From Pseudobythopirellula maris (GTDB lineage Bacteria > Planctomycetota > Planctomycetia > Pirellulales > Lacipirellulaceae), in the NCBI RefSeq assembly GCF_007859945.1, contig NZ_SJPQ01000001.1, positions 1,426,001-1,490,000 on the forward strand: a DNA stretch of 64,000 nt, read 5' to 3'. Both the position numbers and the translations under genes were made by a program. Position 1 is the first letter of the stretch, and the number at the start of each line of letters is the position of its first letter. Of this stretch, positions 29,489 through 37,271 are shown one piece after another. The notes beneath the pieces are model-generated. The model saw only the letters and a list, made by a program, of their open reading frames with translations. It was not told the DNA's origin and did not search any database.

Positions 29489-30883
29489 ATGAAAAAAGCG
29501 ATCTCAATCGGCTTGTTCGCTTGGGGAACAGCCATGGCGTGTGGGGTCATGCTCAGCGCCCACAAAGCGCTCGCACAGCAGGGCTACGTGCCGCCCACCT
29601 TTTACGGCGCCCAAGTCGCCGGCGGCCCGATGGCTGCTGGCCCCATGAACAACGGGCAATGGACGAACGCCCACGGCGACTCGGTCACGCCAGCGAGCTT
29701 CAGCCAGGCATACGGCTGCGGAAGTGGTTGCGGCCCAATGGGTTGTGGTCCGATGGGCGGCGGCGGGCCGATGGGCGGCGGCATGATGGCCGCCATGATG
29801 GGGACACCTTCCGGCTACGACGCTGGCTACGGCGCCGTTGGCCCGAGCGAGCAGTGCGGCCCCCATTACTTCGATTTCTCTACCGAGTACCTGTTTTACA
29901 CTCGCGATACCGATGCGTTTGGCGGCGACACGGTCCTCTCGACCTTTGGCTTCGCCAACAACCCGAACGATCAGGCGGAACTGGATCAGAACTCGGCGAT
30001 CCGGTCGAGCGACATCGAGTCCAACGACATGAACGGCTGGCGGATCGTGGGACGGATTGATGTCGGCGCCCTCTCGGTGATGGAATTTGGCTACAGCGCG
30101 CTGTACAGCGATGAGAGCTCGGTGTTCAACGTGCCGGCGAACGATCCCAACCCAGGCGCCGGGCCCGGCAGGCAGCTGTTCAGCATTTTCAGCGCCTACG
30201 GCACGGCAAACCCGGGCGGCCCGACGCCTGCGACCGTGGACGACGTGTTCGCCCAGATCGACCAGGCTTCGATCCACCGCTACACGTTCGACCACGAATT
30301 GGAGTCGGTCGAGGCGAACTTCCGTCGCTACTGGGTCGGCCACAGCCCCAGAATCACAGGCACCTACCTGGCCGGCTTTCGCTACACGAGCCTCGACGAG
30401 GCGCTAGGCTTCTTCTCGCAGTCGAGCCAAGCGGGGCAAGGCTCGATCTCGATCGAGACGGAGGTTGAGAACCGGCTGGTCGGCGCCCAAGTGGGCGGCG
30501 ACGGCTGGATCACCGTGTGGCAGGGCATCCGCGTTGGCGGCGAAGTGAAAGCGGGCATCTTCGGCAACAACTACGACGAGAAAACCAATATCTCGCCATC
30601 GACGACCGATTCCACCGCGGTTGGTTCGTCGCGGCGATCCGACAGCCTGGTGTCGTTCCTTGGCGAAGCGAAGCTCTCGGTCGTCGCCAACGTCACGCCG
30701 AGCATCTCGCTCAAGGGCGGGTACGAGATCCTGTACCTGAACAACGTCGCGTTGGCCGGCGACAACTTCCTGGGCGCCGAGCCTTACGGCGAGGTCCCTG
30801 GTGCACCGGCGGCCGCGCCGGTGTCCGACAATGGCGAAGCCCTGTACCACGGCTTCCACGCGGGTCTGGAATGCACCTACTGA
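29489..30883 (+). CDS. BBP7-like outer-membrane beta-barrel protein
   Basis: A 464-residue exported protein. Start ATG 29489 is chosen because a clear signal peptide follows (MKKAISIGLFAWGTAMACG, cleavage near ALAQQG); the frame upstream is not signal-like. Residues 75-110 form an odd Gly/Met/Cys/Pro-rich stretch (CGSGCGPMGCGPMGGG). The remainder alternates short amphipathic strands, ends in an aromatic residue (LECTY) as outer-membrane barrels do, and has FSTEYLFYTRDTDAF and YHGFHAGLECTY, patterns seen in planctomycete BBP7 proteins. The function is unknown; a porin or surface barrel is likely. A terminator follows 36 bases after the stop. Confidence 0.78.
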   Translation: MKKAISIGLFAWGTAMACGVMLSAHKALAQQGYVPPTFYGAQVAGGPMAAGPMNNGQWTNAHGDSVTPASFSQAYGCGSGCGPMGCGPMGGGGPMGGGMMAAMMGTPSGYDAGYGAVGPSEQCGPHYFDFSTEYLFYTRDTDAFGGDTVLSTFGFANNPNDQAELDQNSAIRSSDIESNDMNGWRIVGRIDVGALSVMEFGYSALYSDESSVFNVPANDPNPGAGPGRQLFSIFSAYGTANPGGPTPATVDDVFAQIDQASIHRYTFDHELESVEANFRRYWVGHSPRITGTYLAGFRYTSLDEALGFFSQSSQAGQGSISIETEVENRLVGAQVGGDGWITVWQGIRVGGEVKAGIFGNNYDEKTNISPSTTDSTAVGSSRRSDSLVSFLGEAKLSVVANVTPSISLKGGYEILYLNNVALAGDNFLGAEPYGEVPGAPAAAPVSDNGEALYHGFHAGLECTY

Positions 30884-30919
30884 TCCGAACCATTTCGGCA
30901 CTCAGAGCGTCATAACCAA

Positions 30920-30953
30920 CGCCCCGACGGCGCCAGCCGTCGGGGCGTTTTTT
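30920..30953 (+). terminator. Rho-independent terminator of the BBP7-like gene
   Basis: A 12-bp stem (30920-30931 with 30936-30947, loop GCCA) is followed by six T (30948-30953). Confidence 0.93.
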
Positions 30954-31102
30954 CGTGGTTCCGCATAAAAAACGGCGTCTTGAGCGTTTCTCCCCTTCGT
31001 TTTATCGTGTCCCCCACGAGGAACTCCGGGGTACAATTAAATAGATAGGCCCGGTGATCAGATTACGACCGGGATCATTCTTAGGAGGATAAGCACCACT
31101 TA

Positions 31103-32479
31103 ATGGAAATCGACCGCAAGAAGGGTGTTCACAGCGAGTCGGCCGTGCTGGTCGGCGTCCAGCTGCCCGATTCTCATGAAGAGTCTGAACCGCTGACCGA
31201 GCTCGCCGGCTTGGTCGAATCGGCGGGGGCCGAGATCGTCGGTCGATTGCACCAGCGCCGCGAGGCGCCCGACCCGGCCGCCTACTTAGGCAAGGGCAAG
31301 CTCGAAAGCCTCCAGCAGATGGTCGCCGCGGCCGAGGCCGACGTGATCGTCTTCGACAACGACCTCTCGCCGGCCCAAGTTCGCAATCTTGAGCAAGCCA
31401 CCAAGGTCAAGGTGCTCGACCGCACCGAGCTGATCCTCGATATCTTCTCGACCCGCGCGCAAACGCACGAGGCCCGCTTGGCGGTCGAGCTTGCGCAGCT
31501 CGAATACTCCCTGCCGCGTCTGAAGCGGATGTGGACCCACCTCTCGCGTTTGAAGATGGGCGTCGGCATGCGTGGCCCGGGCGAGAAGCAGCTCGAAACC
31601 GACCGCCGGCTGGTCGAGCGCCGCATCGTCGACCTGAAACGCGACCTCGAGAAGGTGCTCCGACGCAAAGAACGCGAGGTCGCCGCGCGCAGCGACCGCA
31701 TGACGGTCTCGCTGGTGGGCTACACGAACGCCGGCAAGAGCACGCTGCTCAATCGACTCACCGCCGGCGAGGTTTACGCCAAGGACCAGCTCTTCGCCAC
31801 GCTCGACACGCGCACCCGCCGCTGGCGGCTGCCGAGCTGGGGGCCGGTGCTGCTGAGCGACACGGTCGGATTCATCCGCGACCTGCCTCACCGCTTGATC
31901 GCGAGCTTCAAGGCGACGCTCGAAGAGGCGCGCCAGGCCGACCTGCTGCTGCATGTAGCCGACGCCAGCAACCCGGCCGTGTTCGATCAGATCAAGGCGG
32001 TTCACTCGGTGCTCGCCGAGATCGGCATCGACCAAAAGGACACCCTGCTGGTGCTCAACAAGGCCGACAACGCCGACGACAAGCAGCTGGCGGTGATCGA
32101 GAGCCGTTACCCCGGATCGGTGCGAGTGAGCGCCCACACCGGCGACGGGCTCGACCGCCTCGAGTCGGCAGTGAGCGAGGCCCTCAGCCAAGGCTTTGTC
32201 GAAGCCGATGTCGTGACAGCCGTCGGCAACGGCAAGCTTTTCGCTTACCTGGCCAAGCACGGCGAGATTCTCAGCCGCACTTTCAACGAAGACCGCGTGG
32301 CGATCCATTGCCGCGTGCCGAAGAAATACCTCGGTCGTATCGCCGCCGGAGACGCAGAAGTCGTCGTCCGCACGGCGAGCGATTCGGGCGTGCTGGGCGG
32401 CGGCAATGTTGACGGCGGCATTGTCTTGCCTGCTAGTGACAATGCCCTGTCGGACAGCGCGATGGACGACGTGGCTTGA
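31103..32479 (+). CDS. hflX: Ribosome-associated GTPase HflX
   Basis: HflX binds 50S/70S ribosomes and splits stalled ribosomes. The 458-residue product has the N-terminal HflX domain (YLGKGKLESLQQMV, FDNDLSPAQVRNLE and VKVLDRTELILDIF), the glycine-rich linker GVGMRGPGEKQLETDRR, and a G domain with G1 GYTNAGKST, G3 DTVGFIRDLP and G4 NKAD. An extra C-terminal domain is present. AGGAGG at 31083-31088 lies 14 bases before the ATG, an unusually long spacing with no nearer start, and a CCCGGT/ACCGGG hairpin (31050-31073) precedes it. The TGA stop overlaps the start of the SDR gene as TTGA, so the two are coupled. Confidence 0.95.
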   Translation: MEIDRKKGVHSESAVLVGVQLPDSHEESEPLTELAGLVESAGAEIVGRLHQRREAPDPAAYLGKGKLESLQQMVAAAEADVIVFDNDLSPAQVRNLEQATKVKVLDRTELILDIFSTRAQTHEARLAVELAQLEYSLPRLKRMWTHLSRLKMGVGMRGPGEKQLETDRRLVERRIVDLKRDLEKVLRRKEREVAARSDRMTVSLVGYTNAGKSTLLNRLTAGEVYAKDQLFATLDTRTRRWRLPSWGPVLLSDTVGFIRDLPHRLIASFKATLEEARQADLLLHVADASNPAVFDQIKAVHSVLAEIGIDQKDTLLVLNKADNADDKQLAVIESRYPGSVRVSAHTGDGLDRLESAVSEALSQGFVEADVVTAVGNGKLFAYLAKHGEILSRTFNEDRVAIHCRVPKKYLGRIAAGDAEVVVRTASDSGVLGGGNVDGGIVLPASDNALSDSAMDDVA

Positions 32480-33258
32480 GACGCTCGCTCCGCGACAAAC
32501 GTGTGGTTCTGACCGGCGCCTCGACGGGCATTGGCCGTGTCCTCGCTTTGCGGCTCGCCCGGGAGGGCGCCCGCTTGGTTCTCGTCGCCCGCAACCAGGA
32601 AAAGCTGGCCGGCGTCGCCGAAGAGGCGCGACGCCTCGGGGGCGAGGCGGTCGTTTGCGCGGGCGACGTCACCGATCCGATCGTGCGTACTGCGGCGCTG
32701 CAGACCGCCAAGGCCGAGTTCGGCGGCCTCGACCTGTTGATCAACAACGCCGGGGTCAGCGCCTTGGGGCGTTTTGTCGGTTCCGATCCCGACCGGCTGC
32801 GCTCCGTGATGGAGCTGAACCTGTTCGCCGCGGCTGAGCTGATACGCGGGGCGGCGCCGATGCTCGCCGATGGCGACGACCCGTTGGTCGTGAACATGGG
32901 CTCGGTCCTGGGCCATGTCGGGGCGCCCCACAACAGCGAGTATTGCGCAAGCAAGTTCGCCCTCCGCGGCCTGTCCGAGGCGATCCGCCCGGAGTTACGC
33001 CGTTCGGGCATCGGCCTTCTGTTGGTCTCTCCCGGCACGGTGGCGACCGAGTTCTTCGACCACGTGGTCGACAAGCGGAACGATCCGCCGTGGGGCAAAC
33101 CTCGCGGCGTGACGCCGGAGCGGGTGGCCCGGCGCACCGTGAGAGCGATGAAATGGCGGCGGCGTGAGATCGTCGTTGGTTGCGCGGCCCACGCGATGGT
33201 GCTGGCGAACCGCCTGTTCCCCAGGCTGGTGAGATGCGCGTTGCGGCGTTACGGTTGA
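32476..33258 (+). CDS. Short-chain dehydrogenase/reductase (SDR) family oxidoreductase
   Basis: A 260-residue classical SDR with the NAD(P) motif TGASTGIG (about 14-21), the NNAG motif (about 89-92), catalytic Ser in VNMGSVLG and the YCASK active-site motif. The Arg after the cofactor-binding strand (ARNQEK) favours NADPH. The substrate is unknown. The TTG start overlaps the hflX stop. Tandem palindromes follow the gene. Confidence 0.9.
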   Translation: MRRSLRDKRVVLTGASTGIGRVLALRLAREGARLVLVARNQEKLAGVAEEARRLGGEAVVCAGDVTDPIVRTAALQTAKAEFGGLDLLINNAGVSALGRFVGSDPDRLRSVMELNLFAAAELIRGAAPMLADGDDPLVVNMGSVLGHVGAPHNSEYCASKFALRGLSEAIRPELRRSGIGLLLVSPGTVATEFFDHVVDKRNDPPWGKPRGVTPERVARRTVRAMKWRRREIVVGCAAHAMVLANRLFPRLVRCALRRYG

Positions 33259-33282
33259 GCGGTTCTTGCCGAAGACCATAAG

Positions 33283-33342
33283 CCGACGAGCCACGCTCGT
33301 CGGACTTCTACCCAAACGCCTCCGACGAATGTAGCTCGTTGG
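33283..33342. repeat. Two tandem REP-like palindromes
   Basis: Two related hairpins: 33283-33290 with 33296-33303 (CCGACGAG/CTCGTCGG), and 33322-33328 with 33336-33342 (CCGACGA/TCGTTGG). A third CCGACG/CGTCGG palindrome lies after the next gene at 34132-34148. There is no T-run, so they are not classical terminators. They could stabilise or pause transcripts between the SDR and pseudouridine synthase genes. Confidence 0.55.
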
Positions 33343-33363
33343 CTATTGCCCAAGTGTTGCACG

Positions 33364-34083
33364 ATGCCAAACTCGCCCCACTCCGCGCTCGACGTGCTTT
33401 ACGACGACGGCCCCTGCCTGGTGATCAACAAGCCCGCGGGATTGCTGACCCAGGCTCCTGTGGGCATCGACAGCCTGGAGCTGCACGTCCGCGAGTTTTA
33501 CAAGCAGCGTGAGAACACCACCGGCAAGATTTACCTGGGCATTGTTCACCGCATCGACAGGCCGGTGACCGGCTGCATCGCCTTCGGCCGCCACGTGCGG
33601 GCCGCCAGCCGCATGGCGGCGCAGTTCCAACAGCGCACGGTCGACAAGACCTATTGGGCGTTTGTCGAGGGCCGGGTGTCTCCCGACCAAGGGACCTGGA
33701 CCGACCACCTGCACAAGCGGCACGGCATGAGCCAGTCGATTGTCGTGCCGGAAGACGACCCACGCGGCAAGCTCGCCGTGCTGCACTACCGCGTGCTGCA
33801 CGCCACCGAGGAAGGCACGTGGCTCGAGATCCAACTCGAGACCGGCCGCACGCACCAGATCCGTGTGCAAGCCGCCTCGCGTGGACACGCCATCTGGGGC
33901 GACTCGCAATACGGCTCGCAGCGTCTGTTCGGCGACCAAGCGGTTGACCTGCGTGAACGGGGCATCGCGTTGCACGCCCGCTTCCTTGGCTTGCGTCATC
34001 CGATGCGCGACGAGCGGGTCGAGGTCACAGCGCCGCTGCCGGCTAGCTGGGAGGCGTTGCAACTCCCTGCCGCTGCGGGCTAA
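33364..34083 (+). CDS. RluA-family pseudouridine synthase
   Basis: Isomerises uridines in rRNA or tRNA. The 239-residue product contains the RluA signature GIVHRIDRPVTGCIAF (catalytic Asp in HRID, near residue 60), the motif TGRTHQIRVQAASRGHAIWGD and a C-terminal strand with HARFLGLRHP. It lacks the N-terminal S4 domain of RluD/RluC, as RluA-type short enzymes do. I chose ATG 33364, just before the first core strand. The target site cannot be inferred. Confidence 0.9.
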   Translation: MPNSPHSALDVLYDDGPCLVINKPAGLLTQAPVGIDSLELHVREFYKQRENTTGKIYLGIVHRIDRPVTGCIAFGRHVRAASRMAAQFQQRTVDKTYWAFVEGRVSPDQGTWTDHLHKRHGMSQSIVVPEDDPRGKLAVLHYRVLHATEEGTWLEIQLETGRTHQIRVQAASRGHAIWGDSQYGSQRLFGDQAVDLRERGIALHARFLGLRHPMRDERVEVTAPLPASWEALQLPAAAG

Positions 34084-34183
34084 GCCACATTCGCCTACAG
34101 GAGTCGGTGGTTGAACCTGCCATGGCGTTAACCGACGACTTCCGTCGGCGGCTGTGGAGAACTTCGCTACGCCTATAAAAGGA

Positions 34184-34215
34184 GAGAGGGCGTTTCGCAT
34201 GCGAAACGCCCTCTC
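34184..34215. terminator. Bidirectional terminator (32-bp perfect palindrome)
   Basis: A perfect palindrome of 16 bases per arm lies between two convergent genes. Reading rightward it is followed by GTTGCTTT; reading leftward by CTCCTTTTATAGG, the better T-run. It serves the PDZ gene at 34248-35066 and probably the pseudouridine synthase. Confidence 0.8.
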
Positions 34216-34247
34216 GTTGCTTTAAGACGCTGACGCCCGGTTGGCTC

Positions 34248-35066
34248 TCAGAGCCCGGTGCTCTGGCGGACTTGCGTCTGGATGTCTTGCGGCAGCTTGT
34301 TGAGCTCTCGCTCAACCTCCTGCCGGTCGCCTTCAAGATGGACCCGCTGCGGACCGCTGGCGGTCGACACCGTCACGTCGATGGCGTACTGACCGTTCGC
34401 CACGGCAACCGAAGCGGAAGGAGCCGAAGGGCTCGCAACCGAGTAGCTCGACGCCATGCCGCTGGCCGAGTAGCTGCGGGCGGAAGTCGTCTGGGGCGTT
34501 CCGCTGTAGGCCCTCGATTGTGTGAAGCCGAGCAGCGAGCTAAGTGTCCCTCCAGCCTGTGGCAGGGCGGCGAACGCGGGGCTGGGTTGCACCTCGACCT
34601 GCTGCACGCCCTCGGAGGTGAGGATCTCGATCGATCGCGGGCGGTCGAGCGTTGGCAGCGAGGCGAGGTCCATCACCGGATGGCCATCGACCGACAACAG
34701 CACGAGGCCTTGGACCAAGCGGGCTTGTTGGGCGGAGCCCATCGGGTCGATCTTCGTGATCAGCATGCCGCGTCCGTCGGAAAGCGATTCGTGGCACTGT
34801 TTGAGCGTGGTCGGCAACGGCGCCAGCTCCAGGCCCCAGCTCGCCAGCGAGAGCATCTCAAGGCCTTGGTTCGCCTCCGGCAATGGCGTCAGCGGCATGC
34901 CGGGCAGGGCGCGAGCGAGTGTCTGGTCGCGGAGGCGGTCGATGTCGATCGAGCCATCCGCCTTGGTGGCCAGGGGCGTTTGGGTGGCGGCGGGCTGTTG
35001 GCCGATGCCGATGGCGGCGAGCGTGAGGGTCAGCATCAGGCCGAGGGAGGTGCGGTGGAGAGACAT
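34248..35066 (-). CDS. Secreted PDZ-domain protein of unknown function
   Basis: A 272-residue exported protein. A signal peptide (TSLGLMLTLTLAAIGIGQQ) is followed by a short helical region. A PDZ-like domain lies at about 92-165 (GMLITKIDPMGSAQQARLVQ and VLLSVDGHPVMDL). A Ser/Ala/Tyr-rich linker and a C-terminal segment (YAIDVTVSTASGPQRVHLEG) complete the chain. No protease domain accompanies the PDZ fold. AAGGAA lies 8 bases before the ATG. It has its own terminator region and is next to another secreted protein gene on the same strand. Confidence 0.75.
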   Translation of the reverse strand: MSLHRTSLGLMLTLTLAAIGIGQQPAATQTPLATKADGSIDIDRLRDQTLARALPGMPLTPLPEANQGLEMLSLASWGLELAPLPTTLKQCHESLSDGRGMLITKIDPMGSAQQARLVQGLVLLSVDGHPVMDLASLPTLDRPRSIEILTSEGVQQVEVQPSPAFAALPQAGGTLSSLLGFTQSRAYSGTPQTTSARSYSASGMASSYSVASPSAPSASVAVANGQYAIDVTVSTASGPQRVHLEGDRQEVERELNKLPQDIQTQVRQSTGL

Positions 35067-35162
35067 GATTTGGTTTCCTTAAGGGAGGGCCCTGTTGCGG
35101 GCCGTTGGACTCGGGAGGGGGGAGGCTAATCAGCTGAGCGGTCGTCGAGTCGCGGGGGGGAC

Positions 35163-35196
35163 AAATAAAACCGCGGGGGCCGGTAGGCCCCCGCGG
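35163..35196 (-). terminator. Rho-independent terminator of the Gly/Asn-rich secreted protein gene
   Basis: An 11-bp stem (35171-35181 with 35186-35196, loop of 4) is followed on the minus strand by TTTTATTT (complement of 35163-35170). It lies 19 bases after the stop of the gene that ends at 35216. Confidence 0.92.
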
Positions 35197-35215
35197 CGGT
35201 TCGGCTCGCTCCGGT

Positions 35216-35848
35216 TCACCAAGGCATCACGGCGGGGCGGAAGCCCGTGCGGCCGCGGTTGCTGCGGTTGCCACGGTTGCTGTTGCTCGACTGCGACCGC
35301 CAGTTGTTGGGCATGACGGCGGGCTGGATGACGTTGTTGCCGCCGCCGTTCACCGGCATGGTCGAGTAGCCGCCGCCGCGGCGGTTGGTCTTGCTCTTGG
35401 TCCAGGCGTTGGTGCGGTTGCCGAACCCGCCGACGCGGCTGCCGCCGCCCAGCATCGATCCGCCCTGCGTCGAGCCGCCGGCGATCACCCGGCCGTTGCC
35501 GCCCTGGGTCGAAACGCCGCCCTGCGAGACGTGCGTGCCGTTGCGGCCGATGGTCATGTTGAAGTTGTGACCGACGCCGGAGTTGCCGTTGCTGGCTCCC
35601 AGCGAGTGTGAGAGCGAGATGCCGTCCTTGTCGGCGCCGACGGCGAAGGCCGATCCGAAGCTGCCGCCGGGGCCCACATGGGTCTTGGTCTTGGCGTGGG
35701 TCCAGTCGCCATCGGCTCCGGCCGAGGCGCCGGCCCCGCCGGGACCGACATCGACGCTCGTATCGGCCGAGGCGGCCAGGGCGGCTTGGGGAAGGATGAG
35801 CAGGCAGGCGGCGATCAGCGAGGCGGCCAGGGGGGTGGAGCGGGTCAT
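35216..35848 (-). CDS. Secreted Gly/Asn/Ser-rich protein
   Basis: A 210-residue exported low-complexity protein. The signal peptide (LAASLIAACLLILPQAALAA) is followed by Gly-rich segments with repeated short units (VGPGGAG, VGPGGSFG, VSQGG, VSTQGG and GGSTQGG). The C-terminal third is rich in Asn, Arg and Ser and contains the motif PAVMP twice, the second at the very end (RPAVMPW). No enzyme motif is seen. A GGAG box lies 8 bases upstream of the ATG. It might be a matrix or cell-surface structural protein; this is inference. Confidence 0.7.
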   Translation of the reverse strand: MTRSTPLAASLIAACLLILPQAALAASADTSVDVGPGGAGASAGADGDWTHAKTKTHVGPGGSFGSAFAVGADKDGISLSHSLGASNGNSGVGHNFNMTIGRNGTHVSQGGVSTQGGNGRVIAGGSTQGGSMLGGGSRVGGFGNRTNAWTKSKTNRRGGGYSTMPVNGGGNNVIQPAVMPNNWRSQSSNSNRGNRSNRGRTGFRPAVMPW

Positions 35849-36025
35849 GGCGGGGTCTCCGAGTGAAGCGTTTTAGGCGGGAGGGGAGTCGACCGCGTGT
35901 CGGTCGTTACCCAACCAAGCGGGCGGCGCCAGCTGCTAGGGACTCGGAAATCCGGAAAAGTTCGCCCTCGGCTCAAGAACCTTGTTTTCCAGGGGCATTC
36001 GCCCCTCCAGCCGCGTGAGCGCAAC

Positions 36026-37105
36026 CTAATTGAGCCGCTCGCCCGCCTCATCGGCGGCGAAGAGATGGCAACGACCCGCACGGATCGCCAGTCGGACCGA
36101 TCCAACCCAACCTCCGGCGTCGCCCGGCAATCGCACGACACAGTCGCCCGCTCCCGCTTCGAGACAGCAATGGAGGAGCGTCTCGTGCCCCAGACGCTCG
36201 ACTGTGCGCAGTTGAGCCCGAGCGAATGCAGCCGCGTTCTCGTCGGTGACGAGCAACAGATCCTCGGCGCGCACGCCGAGAACCGCTGGCCCCGCCAAGC
36301 CGGCGAGTGCGGGGGCGGGATCGAGGGGCCACTCCCCTGCCCCGCCGCGGAAGACTCCCGCTTGGACGACCCCCTCGAAAAGATTCATCGCCGGGCTGCC
36401 GACGAACGTCGCGGCAAACCGATTCGCGGGCCGGAGATAAACCTCGATCGGTGGGCCGGTCTGGCGGACCTCTCCATCGTCGAGCAGCACGAGTCGCTGG
36501 CCGAGGGTCATCGCCTCGATCTGATCGTGGGTCACGTAGAGCATCGTGGCGCCAAGGCGCCGGTGCAGTGCGGCGATTTCCGAGCGCATCTCGCCGCGGA
36601 GCTTCGCGTCGAGGCTCGAGAGCGGCTCGTCGAACAAGAAGGCCCGCGGCTGGCGTACGATCGACCGCCCCAGAGCAACGCGCTGACGCTGGCCGCCCGA
36701 GAGTTCCTGCGGGCGGCGATCGAGCAGCGACTGAAGTCCGAGGATCTCTGCGGCAGACGCCACACGCTGGGACCGCTCGGCCTCGGGCGTGCGGCGCAGC
36801 CCCAGCCCGAACTCCAGGTTCCGCCGCACCGTCAGGTGGGGGTAGAGGGCGTGGTCTTGGAACACCATCGCCACACTGCGTTTGGCGGGCGGGGCGTCGT
36901 TCATCCTTCTGCCATCGAAGGCTATCTCGCCGCCGCTTGGAGAATCGAGCCCCGCCACGAGCCTCAGTGCGGTCGTTTTGCCGCAACCGCTAGGGCCCGC
37001 TAAGACCACGAGTTCGCCGTCGGCCACGTCGAGGTCGACGCGGCGCAAGGCTTGGGCGCCGCCGGGGTAAGTCTTGCTAACTCGGCTTAAGGTGATTCGC
37101 GCCAA
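36026..37105 (-). CDS. ABC transporter ATP-binding protein (UgpC/MalK type)
   Basis: A 359-residue ATPase subunit. Walker A is GPSGCGKTT (about 38-46), the Q-loop is VFQDHALYPHLTV, the signature is LSGGQRQR, Walker B is AFLFDEPLSSLD and the H-loop is YVTHDQIEAM. A TOBE-like regulatory domain follows from about 235, as in carbohydrate importers. No permease or binding-protein gene is adjacent, so it may serve several importers, as MsiK-type ATPases do (inference). The start is a TTG at 37105 without a visible ribosome binding site, but the first beta-strand follows directly. Confidence 0.93.
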   Translation of the reverse strand: MARITLSRVSKTYPGGAQALRRVDLDVADGELVVLAGPSGCGKTTALRLVAGLDSPSGGEIAFDGRRMNDAPPAKRSVAMVFQDHALYPHLTVRRNLEFGLGLRRTPEAERSQRVASAAEILGLQSLLDRRPQELSGGQRQRVALGRSIVRQPRAFLFDEPLSSLDAKLRGEMRSEIAALHRRLGATMLYVTHDQIEAMTLGQRLVLLDDGEVRQTGPPIEVYLRPANRFAATFVGSPAMNLFEGVVQAGVFRGGAGEWPLDPAPALAGLAGPAVLGVRAEDLLLVTDENAAAFARAQLRTVERLGHETLLHCCLEAGAGDCVVRLPGDAGGWVGSVRLAIRAGRCHLFAADEAGERLN

Positions 37106-37271
37106 GGCGGCGTACCCATCTATTGAGGTGAATTCAAAGCCCAGGCGACGGGCAACTTTCAGGGTGGTCTAGATTAGCCCAAATCGGAGAGACTATCACA
37201 ACACGACAGGCAGCCCGGTGGCCGCCTGGCTCTTCCCACGATAGCTGCTCGGCTCAGGAAGCATCGCCCCG

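Noticed and set aside
31032-31037. TACAAT as hflX promoter -10
   Set aside because: No acceptable -35 at 16-18 bases; left uncalled.
34184-34215. 32-bp perfect palindrome as an operator
   Set aside because: It stands between two convergent genes with T-rich flanks, so a bidirectional terminator explains it.
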